Shown one piece after another: positions 44,887 to 54,113 of a DNA stretch of 64,000 nucleotides. Every line of letters begins with the position of its first letter. The first letter of the stretch is position 1. Source of the stretch: CALOAD01 sp942491415 (GTDB lineage: Bacteria > Cyanobacteriota > Vampirovibrionia > Gastranaerophilales > CALOAD01); NCBI GenBank assembly GCA_942491415.1, contig CALOAD010000008.1, forward strand, positions 62,001 through 126,000, in the 5' to 3' direction. The notes below the pieces were generated by a model. It searched no databases and had not been told where the DNA came from. It saw only the letters and a program-made list of their open reading frames with translations. Both the position numbers and the translations under genes were made by a program.

Positions 44887-46153
44887 TTTTAGTATCCTCT
44901 TTTATTTTTTGTGCTACGTATTTTCCTACTTCTTCTCCTATTGAAATGCAGTTAGGTTGTATTCTAAGAGAAGATTGAGCTGTAAAATCGGCTGAGATAG
45001 ATCTGCCGACAACAAAAAGATTTGAAATTTCTTTTGTCATTGTACATTCTATTGGTATTTCATAAAAATCATTTTCGCAAAATTGCTTTAATTGGTTGTT
45101 ATTATTTTGAGAATGGATATCAATAGGGTAATTTGAGTTTGCAATAGCAGTATCAAATTTCTTATGTTCCAATATGTCATCTTTAGTTAATTCGTAAACG
45201 CCTTTTATCCTTCTTGAATCTCTAACGCCCAACATTGGTGCTATTTGACTTATATAAGAGTTTTCAAAACCGGGCAAGTATTTTCGACAAAATTCTGTTA
45301 GTTGTCTTATTTGGACTCTTCCTTGTTTATATGCATAGCTTATATCTTTTGCATCAAGTGGATTTAGCGACTTTTTAGAAAAAATTCTAGGGCAATTAAA
45401 AGCAACAGCATTCTTTTGCCCCGGTATTGTGAACAACTGAAAATAATCAGCATCTTCTTTTTTTATTACACCGTCTTTCAATGCTTTTTCAAAAAAAGGT
45501 TTAAGATTCCAAGCTTTAGATTCGGAAGTATATGCAGTGCTGAGGTGTATGTCATTATTTTGGGTTTTATAAACAGGTGAAGTATCTGAATTTGGGTCAA
45601 TATCGGTTAAAAACTCTGAAAAATTTTCAATATTGACATTGCCAAGGATGAATCTTAGTGAAAGACATTGATTAATCCCATCTTCTCCTTGTGCGAATTT
45701 AATTCCCGAAGCTGTAGCAATATCAGCATCGCCTGTTGCATCAATGAAATATTTTGCTTTTAAATCCGTTAAACCTGATTTATTAAATACTTTTATTGAT
45801 TTTATTTTTTCTTTTTCAACGCAAGAAGAAATAAAAGTAGTGTCGAAAAGTACTTCTATATTATGTTCTTGGGTAATGTCATCAAGAACGCATTTTAGCA
45901 TTTCAGGATTAAACCAGCCTGAATTGCCATCCTTGAAAGTAATGGAATCTTCTGTTTTTTGAAGTCGAGTAAGAATTTCGGTCATAAATTCAGTATTATG
46001 AATATTTTTCATCATTGGGGTTACCAAAGAGGCTGTTTGAGTTCCTCCCAAAAAAGAATTTTTTTCTATTATTAAAACTTTGCAACCTGATTTTGCTGCT
46101 GATACAGCCGCTGCAACTCCTGAAGTTCCTCCACCTGCTATGATTATGTCCAT
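44876..46153 (-). CDS. FAD-dependent oxidoreductase
   Basis: 425 residues. Dinucleotide-binding GGGTSGVAAAVSAAKSG, EKNSFLGG, YFIDATGDADIATASGI and a C-terminal NLFVVGRSISADFTAQSSLRIQP, as in the PF12831-type family. Its substrate is unknown. It begins the operon that continues into the MEMO1-like gene and faces the PadR regulator across about 95 bases, so it is a candidate target of that regulator. Confidence 0.88.
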   Translation of the reverse strand: MDIIIAGGGTSGVAAAVSAAKSGCKVLIIEKNSFLGGTQTASLVTPMMKNIHNTEFMTEILTRLQKTEDSITFKDGNSGWFNPEMLKCVLDDITQEHNIEVLFDTTFISSCVEKEKIKSIKVFNKSGLTDLKAKYFIDATGDADIATASGIKFAQGEDGINQCLSLRFILGNVNIENFSEFLTDIDPNSDTSPVYKTQNNDIHLSTAYTSESKAWNLKPFFEKALKDGVIKKEDADYFQLFTIPGQKNAVAFNCPRIFSKKSLNPLDAKDISYAYKQGRVQIRQLTEFCRKYLPGFENSYISQIAPMLGVRDSRRIKGVYELTKDDILEHKKFDTAIANSNYPIDIHSQNNNNQLKQFCENDFYEIPIECTMTKEISNLFVVGRSISADFTAQSSLRIQPNCISIGEEVGKYVAQKIKEDTKNVR

Positions 46154-46248
46154 ATAAACCTTGATTTTGTAGTGATTAATTTATATGATTCTAGCATATA
46201 AAATTTGATTACTAAATAACTCAAATTAATAAAAAATACAAAGCGTGG

Positions 46249-46797
46249 TTGATAACAAGAATTCCGGCATGTGTTAAATTTATTTTTATGATTGAATTAA
46301 TTGCCTTATACTTTTTATATGAAAAGCCGCAAAGTATCTATGGGATCAAAAAAATAGCGAGTGATAAATTTGCGATTTATTTTAATCTTAGCTTAGGCTC
46401 CATTCATCCTGCGTTAAAAAGACTTGAAAATTCAAAATACGTTGAGTGCAAAACAGAATATTCAAAAGGCGGGCAAAAAAAGACGGTTTATTCAATAACG
46501 GAAAAAGGTAAAGATTATTTTAAAGATCTTATGATAGCAGAACTACCTTCAAATCCAACTACATCCGAGAATTTAATAAAATTAAAAACCTTATTTATTC
46601 ATTATTTGGATGATGAGGCACAAAAAGCAATTTTGCTTGATATAACTAAATTTTATGATGTTTTAAAAGCAAAAATGCTTAAACAACAATCAAAAGAAAA
46701 GTTTGTGGATAAATTGCAAAAAACTTTTTTAAAGCAAAATATTGATGAGTTAGAAAGAAAAATAAACGGGTTAAAATCCTTGCTATTGAATTACTAA
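46249..46797 (+). CDS. PadR-family transcriptional regulator
   Basis: 182 residues. A winged helix (FMIELIALYFLYEKPQSIYGIKK, LSLGSIHPALKRLENSKYVE, GGQKKTVYSITEKGKDYF) is followed by a helical C-terminal dimer domain, which is the PadR plan. It starts at TTG 46249, since there is no earlier Met in frame before the domain. Divergent from the FAD oxidoreductase/MEMO1-like operon, so local control is likely. Confidence 0.85.
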   Translation: MITRIPACVKFIFMIELIALYFLYEKPQSIYGIKKIASDKFAIYFNLSLGSIHPALKRLENSKYVECKTEYSKGGQKKTVYSITEKGKDYFKDLMIAELPSNPTTSENLIKLKTLFIHYLDDEAQKAILLDITKFYDVLKAKMLKQQSKEKFVDKLQKTFLKQNIDELERKINGLKSLLLNY

Positions 46798-46850
46798 ACC
46801 TCCAAATATGTACGGAGTTGATTTTATGCAATCTTGGATACTTAAAAATA

Positions 46851-46881
46851 AAAAGGTGAGATTTTTTATTTCTCACCTTTT
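46851..46881. terminator. Bidirectional terminator between padR-like and ctpA
   Basis: AAAGGTGAGA/TCTCACCTTT stem with a T-rich loop and A/T flanks. Confidence 0.85.
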
Positions 46882-46886
46882 TATTT

Positions 46887-48167
46887 TTAATCTTTGATTT
46901 TATGAATTAATACTTTTATAGGTTTTTTAATTTCATCAAGAGGCTTCGGTCGGTTTGTTTTTTTAGCTGCAATTAAGCCTTGTAATACATTATGAGCTTT
47001 TTCCAGTTGTGCATCGTGTTTGCTTTTTACGTCCTCTTCTGTATTTTTGACTACAAAGTCAGGAGTTATACCTTTTTTATGAATATAACTGCCGTTTGGA
47101 GTTAAATACTTTTGCGTTGTTATATTAATGCCGGAGCCACCTTGCAGTTTGTTGATTTCTTGCACAAGTCCTTTTCCAAAGCTTTTTTCACCAACTAAAA
47201 GAGCTCTGCCATTGTCTTGCAATGCACCGCTAAGAATCTCACTGGCACTGGCACTTCCACCATTAATTAACACAACAAGAGGTTGTTCGCTAACATAATT
47301 CATTGAGGCTCTTGATACTTCTTTGTACCCATCGCGATCTACAGTACTGACTATTTTACCGCCTTTAAGAAGCATATCGGAGATGAAGATGGCGTTTGTT
47401 AATAATCCACCCGGATTCGACCTTAAATCAAGGATTAAACCGTCTTTGTCTTGATATTTTTTAAATGCACTTAAAATTTCTGTACTTGCGTTTTTGCTCA
47501 AAAAAGTGCTAAGTCTTATATATCCGACATTTTTCTTTAATTTGGCTGTTTCAGGAGTTTTTACAGATACAGCTTTTATTTGGATTTCGGCTCTTGCAAC
47601 CGTATAAATTTTAGGTTCTTCACCTTCTCTTTTTATTAAAAGATTGACTTTAGATCCTTCAGGACCTCTTATATTATCGGCAGCATCTTTTACTGTCATA
47701 CCTTTTGTGCTTTTTCCATCTACTTCGGCAATGTGATCGTTTGCTTTTAATCCGGCTTTATCGGCTGGCGTATCCTCAATTGGAGATATAACAAGCAATT
47801 TCCCGTCTCGCACACCAATTTGAACACCTATACCTTTTAGTGTTCCTTTTATTGATTGCCCTTCTTCAGCGAATTCATCAGGGTTTAAAAATCTTGTATA
47901 TGGGTCATTTAAGCTTGATAACATAGATTCGATAGCTACATAAGCATCAGATTCCGTTTTTATGGATTCATCATATTTGTGTCTCCATCTGATCCATTGT
48001 TGACCGTTATTTTCTTGGTCGACATATTTTGTATTAACCAGATTCCAGACATTATCATAAAGAGATTGAGGTGTATAAGCTAAAACACCGTTTGTAAAAA
48101 CACCTAAGTAAGTAAAAACCAATAATGGTACTAAAATTTTGTTAAAATTACTTTTCACTCTTCCCAA
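46887..48167 (-). CDS. ctpA: S41-family carboxyl-terminal processing protease
   Basis: Periplasmic serine protease with an N-terminal signal/TM (NKILVPLLVFTYLGVFTNGVLA), a PDZ domain (GIGVQIGVRDGKLLVISPIEDTPA...GLKANDHI) and a catalytic core with Ser in NGGSASASEI and Lys in GEKSFGKGLVQ, then PNGSYIHKKGITPD. TTG 48167 (MGRVKSNFNK) has AGAGGTG 5 bases upstream and is preferred; ATG 48206 adds 13 residues without an RBS. Members process exported proteins or cell-wall enzymes. Confidence 0.93.
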   Translation of the reverse strand: MGRVKSNFNKILVPLLVFTYLGVFTNGVLAYTPQSLYDNVWNLVNTKYVDQENNGQQWIRWRHKYDESIKTESDAYVAIESMLSSLNDPYTRFLNPDEFAEEGQSIKGTLKGIGVQIGVRDGKLLVISPIEDTPADKAGLKANDHIAEVDGKSTKGMTVKDAADNIRGPEGSKVNLLIKREGEEPKIYTVARAEIQIKAVSVKTPETAKLKKNVGYIRLSTFLSKNASTEILSAFKKYQDKDGLILDLRSNPGGLLTNAIFISDMLLKGGKIVSTVDRDGYKEVSRASMNYVSEQPLVVLINGGSASASEILSGALQDNGRALLVGEKSFGKGLVQEINKLQGGSGINITTQKYLTPNGSYIHKKGITPDFVVKNTEEDVKSKHDAQLEKAHNVLQGLIAAKKTNRPKPLDEIKKPIKVLIHKIKD

Positions 48168-48239
48168 TTTTACACCTCTTCCGTATATGTTTATTGCTTC
48201 TTTCATTAGCAGATATTTTTATGATAGCACATTTTAAAT

Positions 48240-49259
48240 TTAACATTTTATATTAATGTCGGCATTGCAGTTCAAACAGTTCCCTTTTTTATCATAATTT
48301 TTAAAAATGTTTACATAATCTCTTTCAATGCACGTAGCATTGCATTGAGGGCATATAGTTTTTGATATAGTTCCGACATTTCCTAAATAGACGTGAGATA
48401 AATTATTTTGTTTGCCTATTTTGTAGGCTTTTTTTAGCGTTTCAATAGGAGTTGGATCTATATTAGAAAGTTTATTGGCAGGATGAAATTTTGTAACATG
48501 CCAGGGCGTTGAATTTCCAAGATTTTCTTCGATCCACTTTGCTATTTTTTCAAGATTTTCTTCATTGTCATTTTTATTTGGAATTATATTTGTTATGCAC
48601 TCAATATGCATATTATGACTTTTGGCTATTAAAGTTGAATTTAAGACATTTTCATAACTTTTCACTGCACTTATTTCCTGATAAAAACTGTCTTCAAAAC
48701 TTTTTATATCGACTCTAAACGCATCTAAATACGGTGCAATACAATCTAGGGCTTCTTTTGAAATATATCCGTTCGTAACATAAACGGTGTAAAGACCTTC
48801 TTGTTTGGCTAGTTTTGCACAGTCAAGAGTGTATTCAAAATCAACAGTAGGTTCGTTATACGTCCAAGCAATGCCTGACGATTTTGATTCTTTAGCTAAT
48901 TCGATAAGCCTTTCTGGAGATAAATATCTGACAGAATTTTCTTTAAATTCATCAGATTGTGATATTTGCCAATTTTGACAATGTAAGCATTTGAAATTAC
49001 ATCCCCATCCTCCTACCGATAAAACTTTGGTACCGGGGTAAAAATGATAAAGAGGTTTTTTTTCAATGGGATCAACCGCAATAGAAGAGATTTTTCCATA
49101 ATTTAATAGTTTCATTTCTCCATTAATATTCATTCTTGAAGAACATCTTGAAACAGTATTATTAGGTAAAATGCAATTATTAGAGCAAATACCGCATTTC
49201 ACTTCGGATTCTGTTTTTTCCCAAAATAAAGCTTGTTTATCTGTAAATGTTTTGTTCAT
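48240..49259 (-). CDS. AmmeMemoRadiSam system radical SAM enzyme
   Basis: 339 residues. N-terminal cysteine motif CGICSNNC, then YHFYPGTKVLSVGGWGCNFKCLHCQNWQIS with the CxxxCxxC cluster ligands, GIAWTYNEPTVDFEY, YVTNGYISKEAL, WHVTKFHPA, and a C-terminal zinc-like set (CPQCNATC...CLNCNADINIKC). This is the PflA-related family that accompanies AMMECR1 and MEMO1 proteins, here with all three in 6.2 kb. The reaction is unproven. It starts 6 bases after the M20 peptidase gene. Confidence 0.9.
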   Translation of the reverse strand: MNKTFTDKQALFWEKTESEVKCGICSNNCILPNNTVSRCSSRMNINGEMKLLNYGKISSIAVDPIEKKPLYHFYPGTKVLSVGGWGCNFKCLHCQNWQISQSDEFKENSVRYLSPERLIELAKESKSSGIAWTYNEPTVDFEYTLDCAKLAKQEGLYTVYVTNGYISKEALDCIAPYLDAFRVDIKSFEDSFYQEISAVKSYENVLNSTLIAKSHNMHIECITNIIPNKNDNEENLEKIAKWIEENLGNSTPWHVTKFHPANKLSNIDPTPIETLKKAYKIGKQNNLSHVYLGNVGTISKTICPQCNATCIERDYVNIFKNYDKKGNCLNCNADINIKC

Positions 49260-49265
49260 TTTCTT

Positions 49266-50570
49266 TTATTTATGTTTTTCTGCAAATTTAACAACTATCT
49301 CTTCAAGCCATTTGCGACCTTCAAGAAAGCTTTTCCAGTCAATTCGCTCATCACTTGAGTGAATGTCGAATAAATTTGCTACTCCAATTATTAGTGGTTC
49401 AAACTTTTCACCTTTTGCATTTTTCTTTTCGTTGGCTAATACGTGGGTTTCGGCTCCGGCATGAAAAGATAAAGGTTTTGATTCGATATTATTTGCTTTT
49501 GCTGCGTCTAAAACCACCTGTGTTAAGGTTTCGTCATCTGATTTTACAAAAGGTTTCAGATGATGTTCTATTTTTATATCGACCTTAATATTATAATCGT
49601 ATTTTTTTTGAATTTGTTCCACTTCTTTTTTTATCAAGTTTAACAATTCTTTTTCGTTTTCCGGATCAGAGCTTCTTATAGAATAAGAACTTTGAGCTTC
49701 TGTGGTTATGACGTTTAGCATTGATTCTTGGCAGGTTGAAGTTAAAATATTTTCAGAAGAATATTTTTCAGGTAAAGGTTTTTTTAATTTACCTAGCTCA
49801 TAAGCATCTTTTATTGCTTCTGCCGAACATACAGCTGCAGCTCCTGCCATTGAAGCTGCCGCATTTATAGAGGTGATAACACCCCGCTCATTTTCTTTAA
49901 AAACACCTTGAGGGATCTTTGAACTTAGTTCAGAGAGTACTTTAAGCGCATTTACTCTTGTTTTATCTGCGATGTTTATTCCTGAATGTCCGCCTTTGCC
50001 TTTATATACTTTTATAAATACATTGGTAAATGAAGCACCTTCTACATTAAGTTCTCCTAAGTATTCACCATCTGCAATCAAGGCATATTTAGATTGAAGC
50101 TTTGAGGTATCAAGGTTTCTGACTCCGGTCATTCCTTTTTCTTCGTCTTTTGTGAAGATAATTTCGACAGGTCCGTGTTCTACTTTAGAAAAAAGATCGT
50201 TTAATTTTCTTGCCAAATCAATTATTACAGCAATACCTGCTTTATCATCAGCCCCTAATGTTCTCGTTTTATCAGTTTCTAAAAATCGTTCATCTTCACT
50301 TAATCTTATATTTATTTCTTCTGAGCCTCCCACTACATCCATATGGGCAGAGAGTAAAAGAGGCGGCACATTTTTACAAGAACGAGTTGGTGGGATTTTA
50401 GCTATTATATTTCCGTATGAATCATTAAAAGCTTGGATTCCATATAAAGAAAAAATTTCTAATATTTTTTTGGCTACTTTTTCTTCTTTTAACGGCGGTG
50501 ATGGTATTTCACAAAGTTCGATAAATAAATCAATTAGACCGTGTTTCTTTTTTAATTCTTTCAGATTCAT
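49266..50570 (-). CDS. M20-family metallopeptidase (peptidase T-like)
   Basis: 434 residues. Dizinc ligands are visible in LSAHMDVVGG, TLGADDKAGIA, FTKDEEKGMTG and HSSDERIDW near the end. A dimerisation domain carries GKGGHSGINI. ATG 50570 follows AAGAAGGG at 6 bases and is preferred over the longest frame. Cytoplasmic; probably an aminotripeptidase or related exopeptidase. In operon with the radical SAM gene. Confidence 0.88.
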   Translation of the reverse strand: MNLKELKKKHGLIDLFIELCEIPSPPLKEEKVAKKILEIFSLYGIQAFNDSYGNIIAKIPPTRSCKNVPPLLLSAHMDVVGGSEEINIRLSEDERFLETDKTRTLGADDKAGIAVIIDLARKLNDLFSKVEHGPVEIIFTKDEEKGMTGVRNLDTSKLQSKYALIADGEYLGELNVEGASFTNVFIKVYKGKGGHSGINIADKTRVNALKVLSELSSKIPQGVFKENERGVITSINAAASMAGAAAVCSAEAIKDAYELGKLKKPLPEKYSSENILTSTCQESMLNVITTEAQSSYSIRSSDPENEKELLNLIKKEVEQIQKKYDYNIKVDIKIEHHLKPFVKSDDETLTQVVLDAAKANNIESKPLSFHAGAETHVLANEKKNAKGEKFEPLIIGVANLFDIHSSDERIDWKSFLEGRKWLEEIVVKFAEKHK

Positions 50571-50724
50571 AAAAAATCCCTTCTTATGTGCAAGCCGCAA
50601 CGATATAGTTTTTATAGTACTGTATTAAAAGTTTACTTTTTTTTGTAAAAGTTTAGCTATTTGAAACAATTATATCTTATAATAAATTATTGAAAATATT
50701 TGTTAATAAAATGAGGGTGTTAAA

Positions 50725-50850
50725 ATGCACGAATATGTATTCAAAATGAAAAAAGGCGATGTTGAAATTGAATTAAAATCGGACGATACAAAGTTTATTG
50801 AAGAACAGCTCAATAAATGGAGAGAAGATTTAATTAAGAATAAAAAATAA
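50725..50850 (+). CDS. Small protein (41 aa), paralogue of the next gene's N-terminus
   Basis: ATG preceded by GAGGGTG. Contains EYVFKMKKGDVEIELKSDDT and ends in a Lys-rich helix (EEQLNKWREDLIKNKK). The pattern KMDDINLEIVTSDRDFIDNEMQKW of the following gene aligns residue for residue with this protein. It lies 15 bases upstream of that gene, so it is part of the same operon. Function unknown; it may be a minimal binding module. Confidence 0.6.
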   Translation: MHEYVFKMKKGDVEIELKSDDTKFIEEQLNKWREDLIKNKK

Positions 50851-50865
50851 CCCCGGAGGAGTAAG

Positions 50866-51501
50866 GTGAGTAAATATACTTTAAATTTTAAAATGGATGA
50901 TATAAATCTTGAAATAGTAACCTCTGATAGGGATTTTATAGATAATGAAATGCAAAAATGGGTTTTTGCCGTAAGTAAAAAGGAAGTTGTAGAACCTGTT
51001 AATGCTCTTAAAGATGTTTATCAAGATGCAAAATCTTCTTTTAAGCCCCAAGAACCTCAAAAGGTTGTTGAGAATATAAAAAGTGAATCAGAAATGATTC
51101 AAAAGTCTACAGTAGATGAAACATCCAATGAAAATAAATTTACTAACGTTTTGAAAGAAAAAATTGAAACCGAAAGTATCGCATTAAAAGTTAAAGAAAA
51201 AATGGAACTTGATATTTCTATCAAAGAATATACTAAGGATAAAGAGCTTTTAGACCCTAAAGATTTCCTTGTTGCAGCCGCTTTTTATCTGTCTGAAAAA
51301 GAAAAAGTTGAAAGATTTTCGTTAAAACAAATAAATTCAAAAGTCTTGACGTTGACCTCAAGACCCATTGACCACTCGGTGATGCAAGAGTCTGTGAATG
51401 AAGAATTAATAAAAATTATTCCCGACTTTACCGGCATGGCTGATGTTACAGAGTACGCCTTAACCTTAAAGGGTGAAGAATATTATTTAAATGAACTTTA
51501 A
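50866..51501 (+). CDS. Hypothetical protein with winged-helix-like C-terminus
   Basis: 211 residues from GTG, preceded by GGAGGAG. The N-terminal ~40 residues match the 41-residue protein upstream, a charged linker (45-125) follows, and the C-terminal ~75 residues (DPKDFLVAAAFYLSEKEKVE ... YALTLKGEEYYLNEL) look like a winged helix ending in a TLKG-wing motif. This may make it a nucleic-acid-binding protein. It overlaps mnmA by 11 bases, implying coupled translation. Confidence 0.6.
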   Translation: MSKYTLNFKMDDINLEIVTSDRDFIDNEMQKWVFAVSKKEVVEPVNALKDVYQDAKSSFKPQEPQKVVENIKSESEMIQKSTVDETSNENKFTNVLKEKIETESIALKVKEKMELDISIKEYTKDKELLDPKDFLVAAAFYLSEKEKVERFSLKQINSKVLTLTSRPIDHSVMQESVNEELIKIIPDFTGMADVTEYALTLKGEEYYLNEL

Positions 51502-52537
51502 GAATAAAAAAATTGCAGTAGCTATAAGTGGCGGCGTTGATAGTAGCGTCGCTGCTTTTCTATTGAAGCAATCAGGTGCCGAAGTTGTTGGTGTAACCGG
51601 CAAAATGATTGACAATGAAATTTCGGACATGGCTGTTAAACAGGCTCAAAAGGTCTGTAATTTTCTAGATATAAAGCATATAGTTGTTGATTTGACTGAA
51701 AAATTTAATAAAGAGGTTATTGAATATTTTAATAACAGTTATAAAAACGGGCAAACTCCAAACCCTTGTGTAGTCTGCAACAAAAAAATAAAGTGGAAAG
51801 CTTTATTTGAAGATATAAAAGCAGATTTTTATGCTACGGGACATTATGCCGATTTGAAAAATGAAAACGGTAAATTCAAATTATCTAGAGCAAAAGATGA
51901 GCAAAAAGACCAGCTGTACATGCTTTTCGAGCTATCTCAAAATGACTTGTCAAAGACAATTTTCCCTCTTGCTAAATATACAAAAGAACAAGTGAGAAAT
52001 TTTGCCCAAGAAGCAAATCTTCCTTGTGCAAATAGCAAGGATAGTCAAGATATTTGCTTCATAGCACCTCCCGATACGGCTAAAAAATATATTCTTAGGA
52101 CAATCGGTGAAAAAACAGGAAATATAATCGATTTGAATACAAAAAAAATCCTCGGACAACACACAGGCGCACATTTATATACAGTGGGGCAAAGAAAAGG
52201 AATAGGCATAGCTGCTGAAAAACCTTTGTATGTTATAAGTACTGATACAGTTACTAATACCGTTTTTGTGGGATTTAAAGAACATTTGTTAAAAAATGAA
52301 TTGTTTATAAATCAGATAAATTGGCAATTGACAGAGTATAAAAATGACGAATTTGAAGCCAAAGTAAAAATTCGTTATAATACCACCGCTAAAGATGTTA
52401 CAGTAATTCCTTTAGAAGATAATAAAGCTAAAATTGTATTTAAAGAACCTCAACATTCAGTGTCTCCCGGGCAAGCGGCTGTTATTTATAATGAAAATAA
52501 TGAATTTTTAATAGGTGGTGGTTGGATTGAAGGTTGA
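51491..52537 (+). CDS. mnmA: tRNA-specific 2-thiouridylase
   Basis: Makes s2U34 in tRNA Lys, Glu and Gln. PP-loop SGGVDSSVAAF, first catalytic Cys in NPCVVCNKKIKW, FYATGHYADL, SKDSQDICFI with the second catalytic Cys, GEKTGNI, GQRKGIGI and a C-terminal barrel ending SPGQAAVIY. 348 residues, normal length. It needs a sulfur donor not encoded here. Unrelated in detail to the PP-loop genes of the array, which lack these motifs. Confidence 0.96.
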   Translation: MNFKNKKIAVAISGGVDSSVAAFLLKQSGAEVVGVTGKMIDNEISDMAVKQAQKVCNFLDIKHIVVDLTEKFNKEVIEYFNNSYKNGQTPNPCVVCNKKIKWKALFEDIKADFYATGHYADLKNENGKFKLSRAKDEQKDQLYMLFELSQNDLSKTIFPLAKYTKEQVRNFAQEANLPCANSKDSQDICFIAPPDTAKKYILRTIGEKTGNIIDLNTKKILGQHTGAHLYTVGQRKGIGIAAEKPLYVISTDTVTNTVFVGFKEHLLKNELFINQINWQLTEYKNDEFEAKVKIRYNTTAKDVTVIPLEDNKAKIVFKEPQHSVSPGQAAVIYNENNEFLIGGGWIEG

Positions 52538-52566
52538 TAAAATTGATAGTGAATAAATAATGGCAG

Positions 52567-53147
52567 ATAAAATATTTTATGTAAATTCAGGACTTTAAAA
52601 ATCCTCTCTCCGAGGGGAAGTTTTTTCTAAAAAAACTTCACAAAAACTTCGACACGAGTTTGTTTTCTTGTTTTTATACGCTTCACTTGATTTTGGTTTT
52701 CTTTTTAAAACCTGCTTACACAACTCACTAACGTTCAAACAGTGTAAGCATTCTTTATATTTGATGCTCCGCTCTAAAACTTACGAAAACAAACTACGGT
52801 CTATTTGGGGAAAATTAAAGCCTAACAAACGAATTAGAGATTCTTAAAAAGTTATTCCTGAGAAAATTTATCCCCCCTGAAGTAATCTCAAAATACCTCA
52901 AAACAAACAAGGCAAAAGTCTAAAGAGCTACTTTAAAAATCTATAAATTAACTATAAAAATCAAAAAAATAATAAAAACTTAAATTTCTTTAGGGGGTAA
53001 ATTTTTGATTTAATAATCTTTTTATAGAAGCTCTATGAGCGGCTAACCTAAGGTTTTTAGCCTTGCGAAGTCAAGGTAAAAACCGCCTAAAAAACTCCGA
53101 CACGAGTTTATTTTCTTGTTTTACAAAATTTACATAAAATATTTTAT
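52567..53147. repeat. Non-coding 581-bp element with 21-bp perfect inverted ends
   Basis: 52567-52587 and 53127-53147 are exact reverse complements (21 bp, core AAAATATTTTATGTAAATT). Inside are a 33-bp imperfect direct repeat (52644-52677 and 53091-53123, core CGACACGAGTTT), a 9-bp inverted pair TGCTTACAC/GTGTAAGCA (52713-52750), a GAAGTTTTTT/AAAAAACTTC hairpin near 52618-52640 and a stem around GGTTTTTA...TAAAAACC (53051-53084). No ORF and no clear target-site duplication. It is MITE-like or a structured intergenic element, and fills most of the 711-base gap. Confidence 0.55.
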
Positions 53148-53204
53148 AAGAACAAAATAAACAATAAATTTATCATTACCAAAACATTTATATTTCAAAC
53201 TAAA

Positions 53205-53230
53205 AAAGACGCATTTGAGAATGCGTCTTT
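53205..53230. terminator. Terminator, probably of the coiled-coil gene
   Basis: AAAGACGCATT/AATGCGTCTTT stem with a 4-base loop. T-runs on both sides make it bidirectional; the minus-strand coiled-coil gene ends 19 bases away. Confidence 0.85.
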
Positions 53231-53248
53231 TTTATCTTTAAACTTTGA

Positions 53249-53824
53249 TTAATTCATAACGTCAAATCTTTTTGTTGTTTGCTGTTCTTCTAGCTCGTTT
53301 AAACGCCATTTTATCCCTTCTCGCGTACTTTTTAACCGGTCTAAATCTTTTTGTGTAAATTGTTGTTTTTCTTTTAGCTCGTCCATTTTAAGTAGTATCT
53401 TATATTTTTTTGTTTTTAGCTCGGTTATATCATCTTGTAGGCTTTGGTCATTACCTGCTTGTCTTTGACTCTTTTTTAGCTGGTCTATACCGCTTTGTAT
53501 AAATTGTTGTTTTTCTTTTAGCTCGTTCATTTCATCTTGTGCCTTATATTTTTTCATTCTTTGCTCGGTTATCTTATCTTTTATCATTCGTAGTTCTTCT
53601 TTCATCCCGTCCATTTTTTTTTGATCTTTTTCTGAGACTTGCTCATGAGCATTTTTAGAACCTTCATTTACTAATTCGTTCTTTTCTAGAGCTGCCTTGT
53701 TTAAGCCAGCACCTTTATTTAAAAATAAAGAAAGGGTATCTTCTTTTTTTTGTTCTTTTTTAGCTTCATTTGCTTTGTTTAGTGATGCTCCTGACGATGC
53801 TACGTTTAATTTTTGTAAATCCAT
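53249..53824 (-). CDS. Coiled-coil hypothetical protein
   Basis: 191 residues from ATG 53824 (GAGGAGA 8 bases upstream). The N-terminus is disordered and Lys/Asn/Ala-rich; from about residue 75 a long coiled coil includes an internal duplication, KKYKAQDEMNELKEKQQFIQ and KKYKILLKMDELKEKQQFTQ. No TM or enzyme motif. The family is not recognised. A (AAAT)9 microsatellite lies about 90 bases upstream of its start. Confidence 0.65.
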   Translation of the reverse strand: MDLQKLNVASSGASLNKANEAKKEQKKEDTLSLFLNKGAGLNKAALEKNELVNEGSKNAHEQVSEKDQKKMDGMKEELRMIKDKITEQRMKKYKAQDEMNELKEKQQFIQSGIDQLKKSQRQAGNDQSLQDDITELKTKKYKILLKMDELKEKQQFTQKDLDRLKSTREGIKWRLNELEEQQTTKRFDVMN

Positions 53825-53912
53825 AATATATGTCTCCTCTGTTAAAATATCTCTCATGTATCTCTTGTGTATATGTAATATGTATATATAAACAATTTCA
53901 TTTAAATGAAAT

Positions 53913-53951
<39 letters not shown>

Positions 53952-54053
53952 CCCAAAAGCTGGTGTAGGAGAGAAAAAACATTATTAACTTTTGTTAATG
54001 ATTTCTACGCTGTTTAACAAATACAATAATATTTTGTAGTTTTTAAACAAAAT

Positions 54054-54083
54054 AAAAGCCGATAAACTTAGTCATCGGCTTTT
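54054..54083 (-). terminator. Terminator after ccdA-like gene
   Basis: AAAAGCCGAT/ATCGGCTTTT stem with a 10-base loop and a T-rich minus-strand tail. Confidence 0.8.
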
Positions 54084-54113
54084 ATTGATTTTTAATAATC
54101 TAACCATTATTAA

